Part shown: positions 1 to 8,437 of the stretch, one piece after another
Position numbering within the stretch: position 1 is the first letter of the stretch
Layout of the letters: each line of letters begins with the position of its first letter
Position numbers and translations under genes: made by a program
The notes under the pieces: generated by a model
Databases searched by the model: none
Told to the model about the DNA's origin: nothing
Seen by the model: the letters and a program-made list of their open reading frames with translations, nothing else
Source: Rariglobus hedericola
GTDB lineage: Bacteria > Verrucomicrobiota > Verrucomicrobiia > Opitutales > Opitutaceae
Reading direction: 5' to 3'
Assembly (NCBI RefSeq): GCF_007559335.1
Contig: NZ_VMBG01000001.1
Location: 1,922,001 to 1,986,000 of the forward strand
Length of the DNA: 64,000 bases

Positions 1-2
1 CC

Positions 3-185
3 TTGGGAGCCTGGCGCTCCGCCGGTTCGCCCGCCTATCCCACGCCCGCGCAACTCGCCGCTCTCCAAGCCGGCGCCGAACCCGCCCTCCTCAGCGACGA
101 AACCCTTGATCTCACCGGCGAGTTCAGCCTCTCGCTCGCCTTCGCCCCCTGCGCCTTCGCCTGCGCCGATCTGGAGCGCGTCTAA
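3..185 (+). CDS. C-terminal fragment of a probable glycoside hydrolase (5' end outside the window)
   Basis: The reading frame is open from the window edge to a TAA at 183-185, so only about 60 C-terminal residues are visible. A Pro/Ala-rich stretch (AYPTPAQLAALQAG) is followed by a beta-strand-like tail (SLSLAFAPCAFACADLE). This resembles the last strands of a beta-sandwich in GH39 or GH51-type xylosidases and arabinofuranosidases. That family guess rests on the tail only. The true start is outside the window, and the TTG at position 3 is not taken as a start. The gene converges on the RNA methyltransferase that follows, with a 3-nt gap. Confidence 0.45.
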   Translation: MGAWRSAGSPAYPTPAQLAALQAGAEPALLSDETLDLTGEFSLSLAFAPCAFACADLERV

Positions 186-188
186 ACC

Positions 189-992
189 TTACCGTCCCGC
201 CAGCAGCGCGTAGATCAACACCGCGCCCGCCACCGACACATTGAGCGACTCCACGCGGCCGCTGCCGGGAATCGTCACGAGTCGCGTGCATGCGCGCTCC
301 ACATCGGCCGCGAGTCCGTGCTCCTCATTGCCGAGCACGACCGCCACCGGCTTGGCCGGTCCGGCCAGCAACACCGGCTTGCCGCCGCGCGCCGCCGCGC
401 CCGCCACGTCGTAACCGGCCGCCGCGAGTTCGCGCATGAGTTTCGCCAGATCCGGCGTGCGCCACACCTCGACTTGCTCGAGTCCGCCTTCCGACACACG
501 AAACGCCGCCTCGCCCGGCAGAGCCGCCTGCGGATGCGCCGGGATCACAATATTTTCGACGCCAAAAAACGCCGCCGTCCGCGCGATCGCCCCGAGGTTG
601 TGCGCGTTGCCAATCCGGTCGAGCAACACGAGCGGAGTCCGCTTGGCCGCCCAATTCGCCACCGTGCGCGCATCCGGTGCGCGCAGCTTGGGAGCATCGA
701 TCACCGCCACAATGCCGCCGTGGTGGATGCTGCCCGCAATTTTCTCCAACTCCGCCGCCGGAACGCAGCGATACACTTTTCGCCCCGCCGCGAGCGCCTT
801 GCAGATCACGCCCACCTTGCGTCCCGTAGCCTCGTCGAAGAACAGCCGCTTGATCGACGCCGGGTCCTTCTCGAAACGCGACCGCACCGCCACCAGACCG
901 CAAAGATTAAGCTCGGGAGATTTCACTGCCCGATGCTGACAAATAGGTTCGCCCGTTGTCGAGCGAACCTCCGGTTCAATCACGGCACCCAC
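189..992 (-). CDS. SpoU/TrmH-family RNA 2'-O-methyltransferase
   Basis: A 267-residue protein predicted to methylate a ribose 2'-OH in rRNA or tRNA using S-adenosylmethionine. The three SPOUT (SpoU) motifs occur in order: an N-R motif (DRIGNAHNLGAIARTA, about residues 124-139), VVLGNEEHGL (about 218-227) and IPGSGRVESLNVSVAGAVLIY-type knot residues at the C-terminus. About 100 N-terminal residues match the substrate-binding domain typical of 23S rRNA G2251-type enzymes (RlmB/TrmH group). The start is a GTG at 990-992. The first 25 residues look weakly coding, so translation may start further in. It is a cytoplasmic housekeeping gene, unrelated to the polysaccharide clusters beside it. The exact RNA target cannot be told from sequence. 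Confidence 0.9.
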   Translation of the reverse strand: MGAVIEPEVRSTTGEPICQHRAVKSPELNLCGLVAVRSRFEKDPASIKRLFFDEATGRKVGVICKALAAGRKVYRCVPAAELEKIAGSIHHGGIVAVIDAPKLRAPDARTVANWAAKRTPLVLLDRIGNAHNLGAIARTAAFFGVENIVIPAHPQAALPGEAAFRVSEGGLEQVEVWRTPDLAKLMRELAAAGYDVAGAAARGGKPVLLAGPAKPVAVVLGNEEHGLAADVERACTRLVTIPGSGRVESLNVSVAGAVLIYALLAGR

Positions 993-1051
993 TTCACGTC
1001 ATCGAAGAAAAACTGTCCGCTGCCGCGCTCCGAGCCAATCGCCGCGCGATC

Positions 1052-1061
1052 CAATTTATTG
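1052..1061. promoter_or_regulatory. Weak candidate LacI half-site pair upstream of regulator A
   Basis: CAA-TTTA-TTG within ATCCAATTTATTGTAAT, about 110 nt before the LacI gene start. The left half (TCCAA) matches the cluster A operator at 2271-2284, but the right half is degenerate. It could mediate autoregulation, but chance is a reasonable explanation in this AT-rich patch. Confidence 0.25.
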
Positions 1062-1169
1062 TAATTCAAGATCGTCGCCCCCGCTCGGCCCTTGCATTCA
1101 ACACAGGAGCCCTCTTTCAGTAGCCGCCGGGCTTCCGTCACCCCATCCTCAGGATCGTTCGCACCGCCC

Positions 1170-2249
1170 ATGCCCCGCCGCATCACTCTTCGAGACATCG
1201 CCATCAAAGCCGATGTTGATATTTCGACCGTCAGCCGCGCTCTGCACAACAGCGCCAGCGTCCACTTAGAGACTCGCGCTCAAATCCAAAAAATTGCGAC
1301 GGACCTCGGCTACCGACCCGATCCCGCCTTGTCGGCGCTGGCTGCTTATCGGAAGAGCCTGCAACCCTCCTCGTCCTATCAGTCCACACTCGCCTGGCTG
1401 GACAACTGGCCCCTGCGCGGCGCGATGCGGGAAATCCAGTCGTTCAACGAATATTTCCTCGGCGCAACCGAACGAGCCAACCGCTACGGCTACAAACTCG
1501 AGGAGTTTTTTCTGCGGGGAAAAGACATGACGCCCGCCCGCATGGGTTCCATTCTGCGCGCACGAAATATCCAAGGCATCATCGTTCCTCCGCAACAGCA
1601 CGACGGAGGGAAGCTGGACTTTGATTTCACTCATTTTTCAGCCGTCGCGCTCGGCTACAGCCTGCGACCCGCCCTGCTGCACGTGGTCACCAACCACCAG
1701 TTTCTCTCCATCACGCTGGTCGTAAAAAAACTTCGCGACCTCGGCTACCGTCGCATCGCGCTCTACCTCTACGCCGATTGGGATAAAAAGGTAAACGAGG
1801 GCTACAGCACCGGCTTTTTATCCGCGCAAAAAAACCTTCCCGCGAAGGACCGCATCCCCGCCTACCTCTATGAAGGCAGCGAGTCGGTCGCGGAAGAAAT
1901 CATCGCCGCCAAATTCCGGGACTGGTTCACCCGCGCCCGTCCGGAAGTCATCATCACCCAGGGCCTCTACCCCGAGATCGTCAACTGGCTCAAGCCTCTG
2001 CGCATTCGTGTGCCTCGTGACGTCGGTATCGTGGACCTCAGCACGCATCCCGACAAACCCCAGGTCTCCGGCATCTATCAAAACGACCGCCTCATCGGTG
2101 CCACCGCGGCGGACATCGTGATCGGCATGTTACAACGCAACGAGCAGGGTCTCCCCGCCACGCTCATTTACACGCAGGTGGACGGCGTGTGGCAGCCCGG
2201 CGAAAGCGTGCGTTCCATCGAGGGCTCAATCGTTCGGCCACACTCGTAA
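1170..2249 (+). CDS. LacI-family transcriptional regulator, cluster A
   Basis: A 359-residue DNA-binding regulator. Residues 4-50 form the LacI helix-turn-helix (ITLRDIAIKADVDISTVSRAL), with recognition-helix residues ISTVS. A hinge segment follows (GYRPDPALSALAAYRK), then a periplasmic-binding-protein-like effector domain to about residue 345. The hinge lacks the usual PN-x-x-AR pattern of classical LacI. The same PDPxLSAL/PDPAMAAL pattern occurs in the three other LacI proteins of this window. The ATG at 1170 is chosen because MPRRITLRDIA matches the N-termini of paralogs at 13083 (MPRITLRDIA) and 39509 (MPRRITIRDIA); an upstream TTG at 1092 would add an unrelated tail. It probably controls the genes from 2331 through the TCCAA-N4-TTGGA palindrome at 2271-2284. 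The effector is unknown, presumably a sugar or uronate oligomer. Confidence 0.93.
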   Translation: MPRRITLRDIAIKADVDISTVSRALHNSASVHLETRAQIQKIATDLGYRPDPALSALAAYRKSLQPSSSYQSTLAWLDNWPLRGAMREIQSFNEYFLGATERANRYGYKLEEFFLRGKDMTPARMGSILRARNIQGIIVPPQQHDGGKLDFDFTHFSAVALGYSLRPALLHVVTNHQFLSITLVVKKLRDLGYRRIALYLYADWDKKVNEGYSTGFLSAQKNLPAKDRIPAYLYEGSESVAEEIIAAKFRDWFTRARPEVIITQGLYPEIVNWLKPLRIRVPRDVGIVDLSTHPDKPQVSGIYQNDRLIGATAADIVIGMLQRNEQGLPATLIYTQVDGVWQPGESVRSIEGSIVRPHS

Positions 2250-2268
2250 AAACGGTATTTACCCACGA

Positions 2269-2286
2269 AATCCAATTGTTTGGATT
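2269..2286. promoter_or_regulatory. Candidate LacI operator, cluster A
   Basis: Perfect inverted repeat AATCCAA-TTGT-TTGGATT between the regulator gene and the pseudopilin gene. Its 14-nt core, TCCAA-N4-TTGGA (2271-2284), ends 46 nt before the ATG at 2331. It is the cluster A variant of the TTCAA-N4-TTGAA motif found at six other sites in the window. Binding is inferred, not shown. Confidence 0.72.
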
Positions 2287-2330
2287 CCGTCGCACTTTCA
2301 AGATTTGAGCGGTGGACGCAACGTGGCTTC

Positions 2331-3080
2331 ATGCTTCGTTACCCCTCACTGAAGTCGCTCCGCGTCAGCCGTCGCGGCTTTACGCTCATCGAGCTTCTCG
2401 CGGTCATCGCCATCATCGCCGTGCTCGCCGGCCTCACCATCACCGGCCTCGGGCGCATCCGCGAATCGGCCCGCCGCACCAAGTGCAGCTCCAACCTCCG
2501 CCAGATTGGCGGTGCCTTTCAACTTTACGCAGCCGATAATCGCGGTGTTTTCCCCGCCTTGCGTGGTAACGCGACGGGCATCAACCCGAATCCTTCCGGC
2601 GGAAACTGGATGCGCGAAATCAGTCCTTACGTTTTTCGTGACACCAACGCAGCCGGCCAGGTCGTCAGCACCGCCGACATCAAAAAGGTCGGTGAGACCT
2701 CCAACATTATCCACTGCCCGGCCTACGATCTCCTTTTCCCCACCATCGGCGATTTGGTGGCAACCCCGTATCAGACTTCCGGCTACGGCATGAACGCCGC
2801 CCTGAATATCCCAGGAGTCGGCGGCAGCATGACCTACGATAATCGTTACAAGGTCGCGGCCTTGAGCATCCCTTCCCGCACCGTGCTCGTAGGTGACAGC
2901 GTCAATTACCACATCGACGTGCAAACCCCCAACTGGACGACCGCGACCAATACCGTCGAGGGTTATTACTCCGGAGCGCCCACACGGCACGGCTCCAACG
3001 CCAACTACCTTTTCTGCGACGGGCACGTCGAGTCGCTCAGTCCGGATGCCGCCCTCAAGGTGCTTCCTCCGCGCTCGTAA
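2331..3080 (+). CDS. Prepilin-type protein with H-X9-DG C-terminal motif (pseudopilin A)
   Basis: A 249-residue type II secretion/type IV pilin-like protein. A short basic leader ends in RRG, then FTLIELLAVIAIIAVLAGL: a class III prepilin cleavage site with the conserved Glu at mature position 5. A hydrophobic helix of about 20 residues follows, then 'SNLRQIGGAFQLYAADNRGVFPAL' and a globular domain. The C-terminus carries H-X9-DG (RHGSNANYLFCDGH), diagnostic of the planctomycetal/verrucomicrobial DUF1559-like pseudopilins. The ATG at 2331 leaves a 17-residue leader; an upstream in-frame extension to 2280 would run through the candidate operator. It opens an operon with the deacetylase (20-nt gap). 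Family function is poorly known; export or cell-surface display is the usual inference. Confidence 0.9.
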   Translation: MLRYPSLKSLRVSRRGFTLIELLAVIAIIAVLAGLTITGLGRIRESARRTKCSSNLRQIGGAFQLYAADNRGVFPALRGNATGINPNPSGGNWMREISPYVFRDTNAAGQVVSTADIKKVGETSNIIHCPAYDLLFPTIGDLVATPYQTSGYGMNAALNIPGVGGSMTYDNRYKVAALSIPSRTVLVGDSVNYHIDVQTPNWTTATNTVEGYYSGAPTRHGSNANYLFCDGHVESLSPDAALKVLPPRS

Positions 3081-3100
3081 GGCACAGCCCGATCCGTCGC

Positions 3101-4444
3101 ATGAATCTCCCTCGTTTCCCTCGCGCGCTGGGCCTTTACCTAGCCACTCTCGCCCTCACTGTTTTTGCATCAGCGGCAGAGCCCGCAGTCGCTCCGGCGC
3201 AAATGCTGGCCAATCCCGGGTTTGAACAGGAATTCGCGGGTTGGATCGTAGCTGAAAACAATTCTGCCATGAGCACGGTGCTCCCGGCCGCCGCCCATCA
3301 AGGAAATTTTGGGCTGCGTATCCTTGATACCGATACCGTCAACGGATCCAGCGTCGAAAGCGTTTCGCTTCCCGCCGTGCCCGGTCATCATTATCGGGTC
3401 ACCTTCCAAGTTCGTTCCCTGGAGAAGAGCAATGCCTGCGGCGTCTATGTGCGTCTCCGCAACGCCTCCGGTAAATTTTTACCCAATGCGCCCACCATCA
3501 GCGTGCCTTCGCAAGCAGTGTCCGCGTGGGAGCAAGTCACTCTAGACGCACTCGCACCGAGCGACGCTGTCGCCGTCTCGCTCTGGATTCATTCCTACGG
3601 GAAAACCACCGGCTCCTGGGATCTCGATGACTTCACCTTGGTTGACCTCGACGCAACTTCAGCCGGCACAACGACTCCGGCTGCACCTACAACGGTAGCG
3701 GCCAGTCCCTCCGTTTCCACTCCGCCCGCACTGCCTTCTCCGCTCGTTCCCGTCGTGCTCAAACTCGACGACCTCATCAGCACGCCCACCGGCGGAATTC
3801 CCGAGCGTTGGAAGCGCATCGCCGATCTGGCCGTTGAAAGAAAAATCAAGCTCTCCATCGGCATCATCGCCAACTCACTGGAGGGCGAAAAACCCGCCTA
3901 CTTTGCGTGGATAAAACAACTGCAGGCCACCGGCCTGTTCGAGTTCTGGTTCCACGGCTACGACCACAAGGCGTGGAAGGAAGGCGACCGCAACGTGAGC
4001 GAGTTCCAAGGCCCGCCTTATGAACAACAGAAGGACCACTTCGTGCGTTCGCAGGCCCTCGCCCGCGAGAAACTCGGCTTTGCCTTCAAGACGTTCGGAT
4101 CACCGTTCAATGTTTCCGATGCCAACACCGCCCGCGTGCTGGCCGAGGACAACGACATCAAAGTCTGGCTCTACGGCGAACGCGCCAATCCCGCCGGAAA
4201 AACCCTCCTTGATCGTGTCGGCGCGGTGAGCATCGAGCAACCGCTGTTCGTGCCGAACTCCGCCAAGTTCATCGAAGGCTACACCAAATACGCCGCCGGC
4301 CGCACCGCCTACACGATCCAAGGCCACCCCGCGCAATGGGACGACGCCCGCTGGGCCGAGTTCGTGCGCATCATCGATTTCCTCGTCCAGAACCACATTC
4401 CCATCGTCACCCCCGTAGAAGCCGCCTCGGCCCAACAACACTGA
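3101..4444 (+). CDS. Secreted NodB-fold polysaccharide deacetylase-like protein with N-terminal carbohydrate-binding-like domain
   Basis: 447 residues. A signal peptide (about 1-26) is followed by a CBM4/9-like beta-sandwich (about 36-182, opening 'ANPGFEQEFAGW'), a Ser/Thr/Pro/Ala linker (185-214), and a NodB-like catalytic domain (217-440). Candidate metal ligands are D223-D224 (LKLDDL, matching the TFDD motif) and H285/H289 (FHGYDH, matching HSxxH). FGSPFN (332-337) stands where NodB enzymes have the RxPxG motif, and H409 (QGHP) may be the late catalytic His. The expected role is removing acetyl groups from a polysaccharide outside the cytoplasm, but the motifs are divergent and the substrate is unknown. 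Five copies of this domain occur in the window. The stop lies 5 nt before the PEP-CTERM gene, which supports one operon. Confidence 0.8.
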   Translation: MNLPRFPRALGLYLATLALTVFASAAEPAVAPAQMLANPGFEQEFAGWIVAENNSAMSTVLPAAAHQGNFGLRILDTDTVNGSSVESVSLPAVPGHHYRVTFQVRSLEKSNACGVYVRLRNASGKFLPNAPTISVPSQAVSAWEQVTLDALAPSDAVAVSLWIHSYGKTTGSWDLDDFTLVDLDATSAGTTTPAAPTTVAASPSVSTPPALPSPLVPVVLKLDDLISTPTGGIPERWKRIADLAVERKIKLSIGIIANSLEGEKPAYFAWIKQLQATGLFEFWFHGYDHKAWKEGDRNVSEFQGPPYEQQKDHFVRSQALAREKLGFAFKTFGSPFNVSDANTARVLAEDNDIKVWLYGERANPAGKTLLDRVGAVSIEQPLFVPNSAKFIEGYTKYAAGRTAYTIQGHPAQWDDARWAEFVRIIDFLVQNHIPIVTPVEAASAQQH

Positions 4445-4449
4445 TCCCC

Positions 4450-5751
4450 ATGCATACCTCCACCCTCTCCCGTTTGCCCGTCGCCGCCGGCCTCCTAGCA
4501 CTGGTTTTTTCCGCCGTCCTGCCGGCCACATTATCGGCCGACACTTTCACTTGGAATAGCAGCGCCGCGGGCACTTGGGATACCACCAGCACTTCGGCCT
4601 GGAGCAGCGGAGTCGCCTGGAACAATGCGGGCAACGACACCGCCAGCTTCGGCGGCAGCGCCGCTACCTATACCGTTTCGATCGCCCCGGCCGTCGCCAT
4701 TTCCGCGGGAGGCATCACGGTCTCAACAGGCAACAATGTGACCATCGGCGGTGGCGTAGGCTCGTCATTCACGCTCGCCGGAACCACCCCGACCATTGGC
4801 GGCGCTGGCAACACCACACTCGATATTGTCCTCGCCGGATCGAACGGTCTCACCAAATCAGGCGGCGGCACGCTTCGGTTCAAACAAACCTCCACTTACA
4901 CCGGCGACACCGCACTCAGTGGCGGTCAGCTGACGCTTGAGGCCAACGACGGCGTGGGTTCGACCGGAAAACTGACGATCTCGGGCGGCGCCACGTTCAG
5001 CATGCAGGGCAAAAACCAGTCCCTCGCCGGACTAAGCGGCGTCTCCGGAACCACCATCCGCAGCACCAGCGCGAACACCACCTCCACGCTTACGATCACC
5101 GGCGGCACCAACACGTTTGCCGGCACGTTGAGCAACTCCGGCACCAACGCCTTGCTCAGTCTCACCAATTCCGGTGGAACGCTCGCCTTGACCGGCACCA
5201 ACAGTTACAGCGGAGCCACCATCGTCTCCGGCGGCACGCTGAACCTCGGGTCCAGCCTCGCTAACACCAATTCGGTTACCGTCAGCGGCGGCACGCTCAA
5301 CAGCTCCGTCTCGACCGCCGTGGCCCTCGGCACCGGCGCGTTCTCTCTGACTTCCGGCGCACTCGCAATCAACGGCACTTCGATCGGTTCGTTCACCCTC
5401 GCCACCGGCCAGAACTTCACCGCCTCCATCGGCACGCTCAACTTCACCCTCGGCGCGTCCAACACCTCCGACCAGATCATCGGTTCGGGCGCCTTCAATC
5501 TCAGCAGCCTCACCCTCGCCCTCAACGGCACCACCTCCGTCGCCGGCTCCTACACGCTCTTCAGCGGCTTCACCGGCAACTCGGTGTCCGACATCACCAT
5601 CACCGGTCTCGATCCGGGCTTCACCGGCGTCTTCGGCACCAACGGCATCCTCACCGTCTCCGCGATTCCCGAACCCTCGACCTTCGCCGCCCTCTTCGGT
5701 GTCGCCGCTCTTGGCGTGGCCGCTTTGCGTCGTCGCGAAACTCGCGCCTGA
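4450..5751 (+). CDS. PEP-CTERM surface protein with autotransporter-associated beta-strand repeats, cluster A
   Basis: 433 residues. Signal peptide 1-30 (cleavage near TLSA/DTF) and an N-terminal 'FTWNSSAAGTWDTTS' motif typical of verrucomicrobial beta-repeat proteins. At least two PATR repeats follow (about 133-165, GLTKSGGGTLRFKQT; about 245-275, NSGGTLALTGTNSYSG). The tail is a PEP-CTERM signal: AIPEPSTFAALFG, a hydrophobic stretch and a basic end (LRRRETRA). PEP-CTERM proteins are sorted by exosortase; no exosortase gene is in this window. The protein is low-complexity, rich in Thr/Ser/Gly and almost free of Cys, as expected for an extracellular beta-solenoid. Its stop overlaps the start of the next gene (TGATG), suggesting translational coupling. 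Confidence 0.9.
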   Translation: MHTSTLSRLPVAAGLLALVFSAVLPATLSADTFTWNSSAAGTWDTTSTSAWSSGVAWNNAGNDTASFGGSAATYTVSIAPAVAISAGGITVSTGNNVTIGGGVGSSFTLAGTTPTIGGAGNTTLDIVLAGSNGLTKSGGGTLRFKQTSTYTGDTALSGGQLTLEANDGVGSTGKLTISGGATFSMQGKNQSLAGLSGVSGTTIRSTSANTTSTLTITGGTNTFAGTLSNSGTNALLSLTNSGGTLALTGTNSYSGATIVSGGTLNLGSSLANTNSVTVSGGTLNSSVSTAVALGTGAFSLTSGALAINGTSIGSFTLATGQNFTASIGTLNFTLGASNTSDQIIGSGAFNLSSLTLALNGTTSVAGSYTLFSGFTGNSVSDITITGLDPGFTGVFGTNGILTVSAIPEPSTFAALFGVAALGVAALRRRETRA

Positions 5752-7385
5752 TGTCTCGGGCGAAGACATTTGTCATCGTCACACTCCTGCTGGCCGGCGG
5801 CCTGCACGCCGCGGTGCCTTGGCGCTCCACGCTCTATCCCGACCAGTGGGAGCCCGGTTACTCCGATGATGCCGGCCGGTTCCTCCATGATTTCTCCCGC
5901 GCCGGTTATCATTCGGGCGACATCCCTGTCCCTGCGCTGACTTCGCCCGTAACCGATGTTACCCGTCCGCCTTACAACGCGGATTCCTCCGGCAAAACCG
6001 ACACCACCGCCGCCATCCAAAAAGCGCTCGATACCATAGGGCTTTCTGGAGGCGGCATCGTTTATCTGCCTCCAGGCTCCTACCGGATTTCCCCGCAAGC
6101 CGACAACAACTCCGCCCTGCTGATCCGCGATGATCATGTGATCCTCCGTGGTGCCGGCCCCGATCGCACTTTTCTCTTCAACACGTCGGTGAAGATGCGT
6201 GGAAAGCGCGTCATCAGCCTCGAGCCGCGCACGTCCGCATGGTGGAACACCGGCTCCGGCGACCCGTCCGGAATCGCCCTGTCCGCCGATCTGCCGCAAC
6301 CGTCCTCCATCATTCCCGTGACCGATGTCAGTTCGTTCGCCGTTGGTGAGCTCGTGGCCATCCGCAACACGATCACCCAATCTTACATCGACCGGCTCGG
6401 TATGACCGGAAAATGGCAGGCCGGAAATCCCGCCAACCGTCCTTTGGCTTACTGCCGGCGTATTGTTTCCATCGATACCAACGCCCGCACGCTCACCGTC
6501 GATATTCCTGTGCGTGGATTTCTCTTCACCACCGACCGCGCCCGCGTCGTCAAAACCTCCGGTCGCATGCTCTCCGAAGTCGGTTTGGAAGATTTTTCAA
6601 TCGGCATGGTCCAGCATCCCGACGCCACGCTCGACGAGGGCGCCTACGACACACCCGGCACTGCCGCTTACGACACCCACGGCTCGATCGCGCTCTCACT
6701 CTCCTTTGTCGAAAACGCCTGGGTCCGCCGCGTGCACACCTACGCGCCCGCCGGCAACGCTCCCAAAGTTCACATCCTTTCCAATGCCCTTCGCCTCTGG
6801 AACACCCGGCTCGTCACCGTCTCCGACTGCGATTTTAAATTTCCTCAATACCGTGGCGGCGGTGGCAACGGCTACCTCTATTGTCTGAACGCGCAGGACA
6901 ATCTGATCCGCGACTGCCGCGCCGAGGGCGGACGCCACAACTACGACTTTGGAACCATGGCTTCGAGCGGCAACGTCATCCTCGATTGCACGGCGAAGGA
7001 CGGGGATCTCGCGTCCGATTTTCACATGTATCTGTCGCTCGCCAACCTCATCGACAACCTCACCTGCGACGGTGATTTCATCGAGGCGCGTGCGCTGCGT
7101 CCCTGGGGCGCGCCTATGCATGGCGTGACCACCACGCAGTCCGTTTTCTGGAACACCCGAGGTCTTCGCTACGCGGCCAAACACCTCGGCGATTCACCCG
7201 CGCTCGTTTACTCGCACCAATTTGGCGACGGCTACGTTATCGGGACGCGCGGTCCCGCCCACGACGTGGACTCGGATGATTTCGTAGAGGGCGTGGGCAC
7301 CGGCGATTCGCTCCAGCCGCGTTCCCTCTATCTCGATCAATTGAGCCGCCGTCTCGCCCGCGAATCCACTCCTCCCTCTCCATGA
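5751..7385 (+). CDS. Secreted right-handed beta-helix protein, pectate-lyase-3-like
   Basis: 544 residues with a signal peptide (1-20). 'PPYNADSSGKTDTTAAIQKALD' and 'GGGIVYLPPGSYRI' match the Pectate_lyase_3/GH28-related N-terminal cap, followed by a parallel beta-helix with regular Asn-rich turns (SDCDFKFPQYRGGGGNGYLY, SSGNVILDCTAKDG). It is a close paralog of the minus-strand protein at 40555-42249: both start near AxxWRSTLYPxxWxPGY and end near DSLQPxSLYxDQLxRRL. The likely role is lysis or hydrolysis of a uronic-acid polysaccharide, but no catalytic residue can be assigned with certainty. It overlaps the upstream gene by 1 nt and the downstream gene by 4 nt (ATGA), so it is probably co-translated. 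Confidence 0.82.
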   Translation: MSRAKTFVIVTLLLAGGLHAAVPWRSTLYPDQWEPGYSDDAGRFLHDFSRAGYHSGDIPVPALTSPVTDVTRPPYNADSSGKTDTTAAIQKALDTIGLSGGGIVYLPPGSYRISPQADNNSALLIRDDHVILRGAGPDRTFLFNTSVKMRGKRVISLEPRTSAWWNTGSGDPSGIALSADLPQPSSIIPVTDVSSFAVGELVAIRNTITQSYIDRLGMTGKWQAGNPANRPLAYCRRIVSIDTNARTLTVDIPVRGFLFTTDRARVVKTSGRMLSEVGLEDFSIGMVQHPDATLDEGAYDTPGTAAYDTHGSIALSLSFVENAWVRRVHTYAPAGNAPKVHILSNALRLWNTRLVTVSDCDFKFPQYRGGGGNGYLYCLNAQDNLIRDCRAEGGRHNYDFGTMASSGNVILDCTAKDGDLASDFHMYLSLANLIDNLTCDGDFIEARALRPWGAPMHGVTTTQSVFWNTRGLRYAAKHLGDSPALVYSHQFGDGYVIGTRGPAHDVDSDDFVEGVGTGDSLQPRSLYLDQLSRRLARESTPPSP

Positions 7386-8437
7386 ATTCATTGCTCGAAA
7401 CCAAACCGGTCGCCGCGCCGCACAAGGGAGAAGAACGCATTCTGTTCTCCCTCGGCCCCAAGGAAAAAAACCTGTTCCTGCCGGAGACCGATCTGACGCG
7501 TTTCAACGATCAATCCTGCGCTCATATCAACCCCGATGGCATCAGCGCCGGAGACTGGGAAAAAACGCTCCGCCAACACCGCCCCACCGTGCTGGTCACC
7601 GCCTGGAACACGCCTCCCATTCCCGTTTCGTGGATCGAGTCCGACGACTTCTCGTTGCGTTATCTCTGCAACATCACCGGCTCCGTAAAATCCGTCGCAC
7701 CCCGCATCCTGTTTTCACGCGGTGTCCGCATGACGAACTGGGGCACGCTCATCAATCATACCATCGCCGAGCACGCATTGCTCATGGTGCTGTCGTTGTT
7801 GCGCAACACCCCCGCCTGGCCCGCCGCCGCGGTGTCAGGCAGTTACAGTGCCGATCTCATGCCCGTTTTGCGCACCCGTTCCTTGCGCGGAAAACGCGTC
7901 GGCCTGCACGGCTTCGGCGCCATCGCCCGCGAAATCATCGCTCTACTAAAACCCTTCCAGGTAGAAATCGCCGCCTGCTCCCAAGGCGTTCCCCGCGCCG
8001 TCTTAGAAGCCCAGGGCGTCGAACCCGTCGCCGATCTCGAAACCTTGTTCGCGCGCAGCGAGGTGTTGATCGAATGCGAAAGCCTTACGCCGCACAGCCG
8101 CGGCAGCGTGACCGCTGCGGTGCTCGCGCGCCTCCCGCATGACGCCGTGTTCGTCAACGTGGGCCGCGGCCTGATCGTGGATGAAATCGCACTCGGCCGT
8201 CTCGCCACCGAGAAACAGCTCCGCGTCGGCCTCGATGTTTTCCATCAGGAGCCGCTCCCGCCGGATTCACCCCTCGCGAAAATCCCCGGTCTGTTGCTCT
8301 CGCCCCACATCGCCGGACCGACGTGGGACGCGTTTCCCCTTTGCGGTGACCACGCGCTGACCAATCTCCAGCGCTATCTCAACCGCGAGCCGCTGACCGA
8401 CGAGATCACGGTCGAGATCTACGACCGCGCCACTTAA
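7382..8437 (+). CDS. D-2-hydroxyacid dehydrogenase family protein (copy 1)
   Basis: 351 residues, cytoplasmic. The Rossmann motif is HGFGAIARE (about residues 176-184). The catalytic triad of the family is visible: Arg in VNVGRG, Glu in DVFHQEP and His in LSPHIAGPT. After the second Rossmann strand, where NAD-specific enzymes carry an Asp, the sequence reads AACSQG, so NADP may be preferred. Close paralogs lie at 10327 and 45224, each in a LacI-controlled cluster. The enzyme could reduce a 2-oxo acid arising from uronic acid breakdown; the substrate is not known. Its 3' end overlaps the convergent gene at 8434 by 4 nt. Confidence 0.88.
   Translation: MNSLLETKPVAAPHKGEERILFSLGPKEKNLFLPETDLTRFNDQSCAHINPDGISAGDWEKTLRQHRPTVLVTAWNTPPIPVSWIESDDFSLRYLCNITGSVKSVAPRILFSRGVRMTNWGTLINHTIAEHALLMVLSLLRNTPAWPAAAVSGSYSADLMPVLRTRSLRGKRVGLHGFGAIAREIIALLKPFQVEIAACSQGVPRAVLEAQGVEPVADLETLFARSEVLIECESLTPHSRGSVTAAVLARLPHDAVFVNVGRGLIVDEIALGRLATEKQLRVGLDVFHQEPLPPDSPLAKIPGLLLSPHIAGPTWDAFPLCGDHALTNLQRYLNREPLTDEITVEIYDRAT

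Noticed and set aside
4800-5600. Repetitive DNA in the PEP-CTERM genes as a CRISPR array or tandem repeat locus
   Set aside because: The repetition is in the translated sequence (Gly/Thr/Ser-rich beta-strand repeats) and has no constant repeat-spacer unit.
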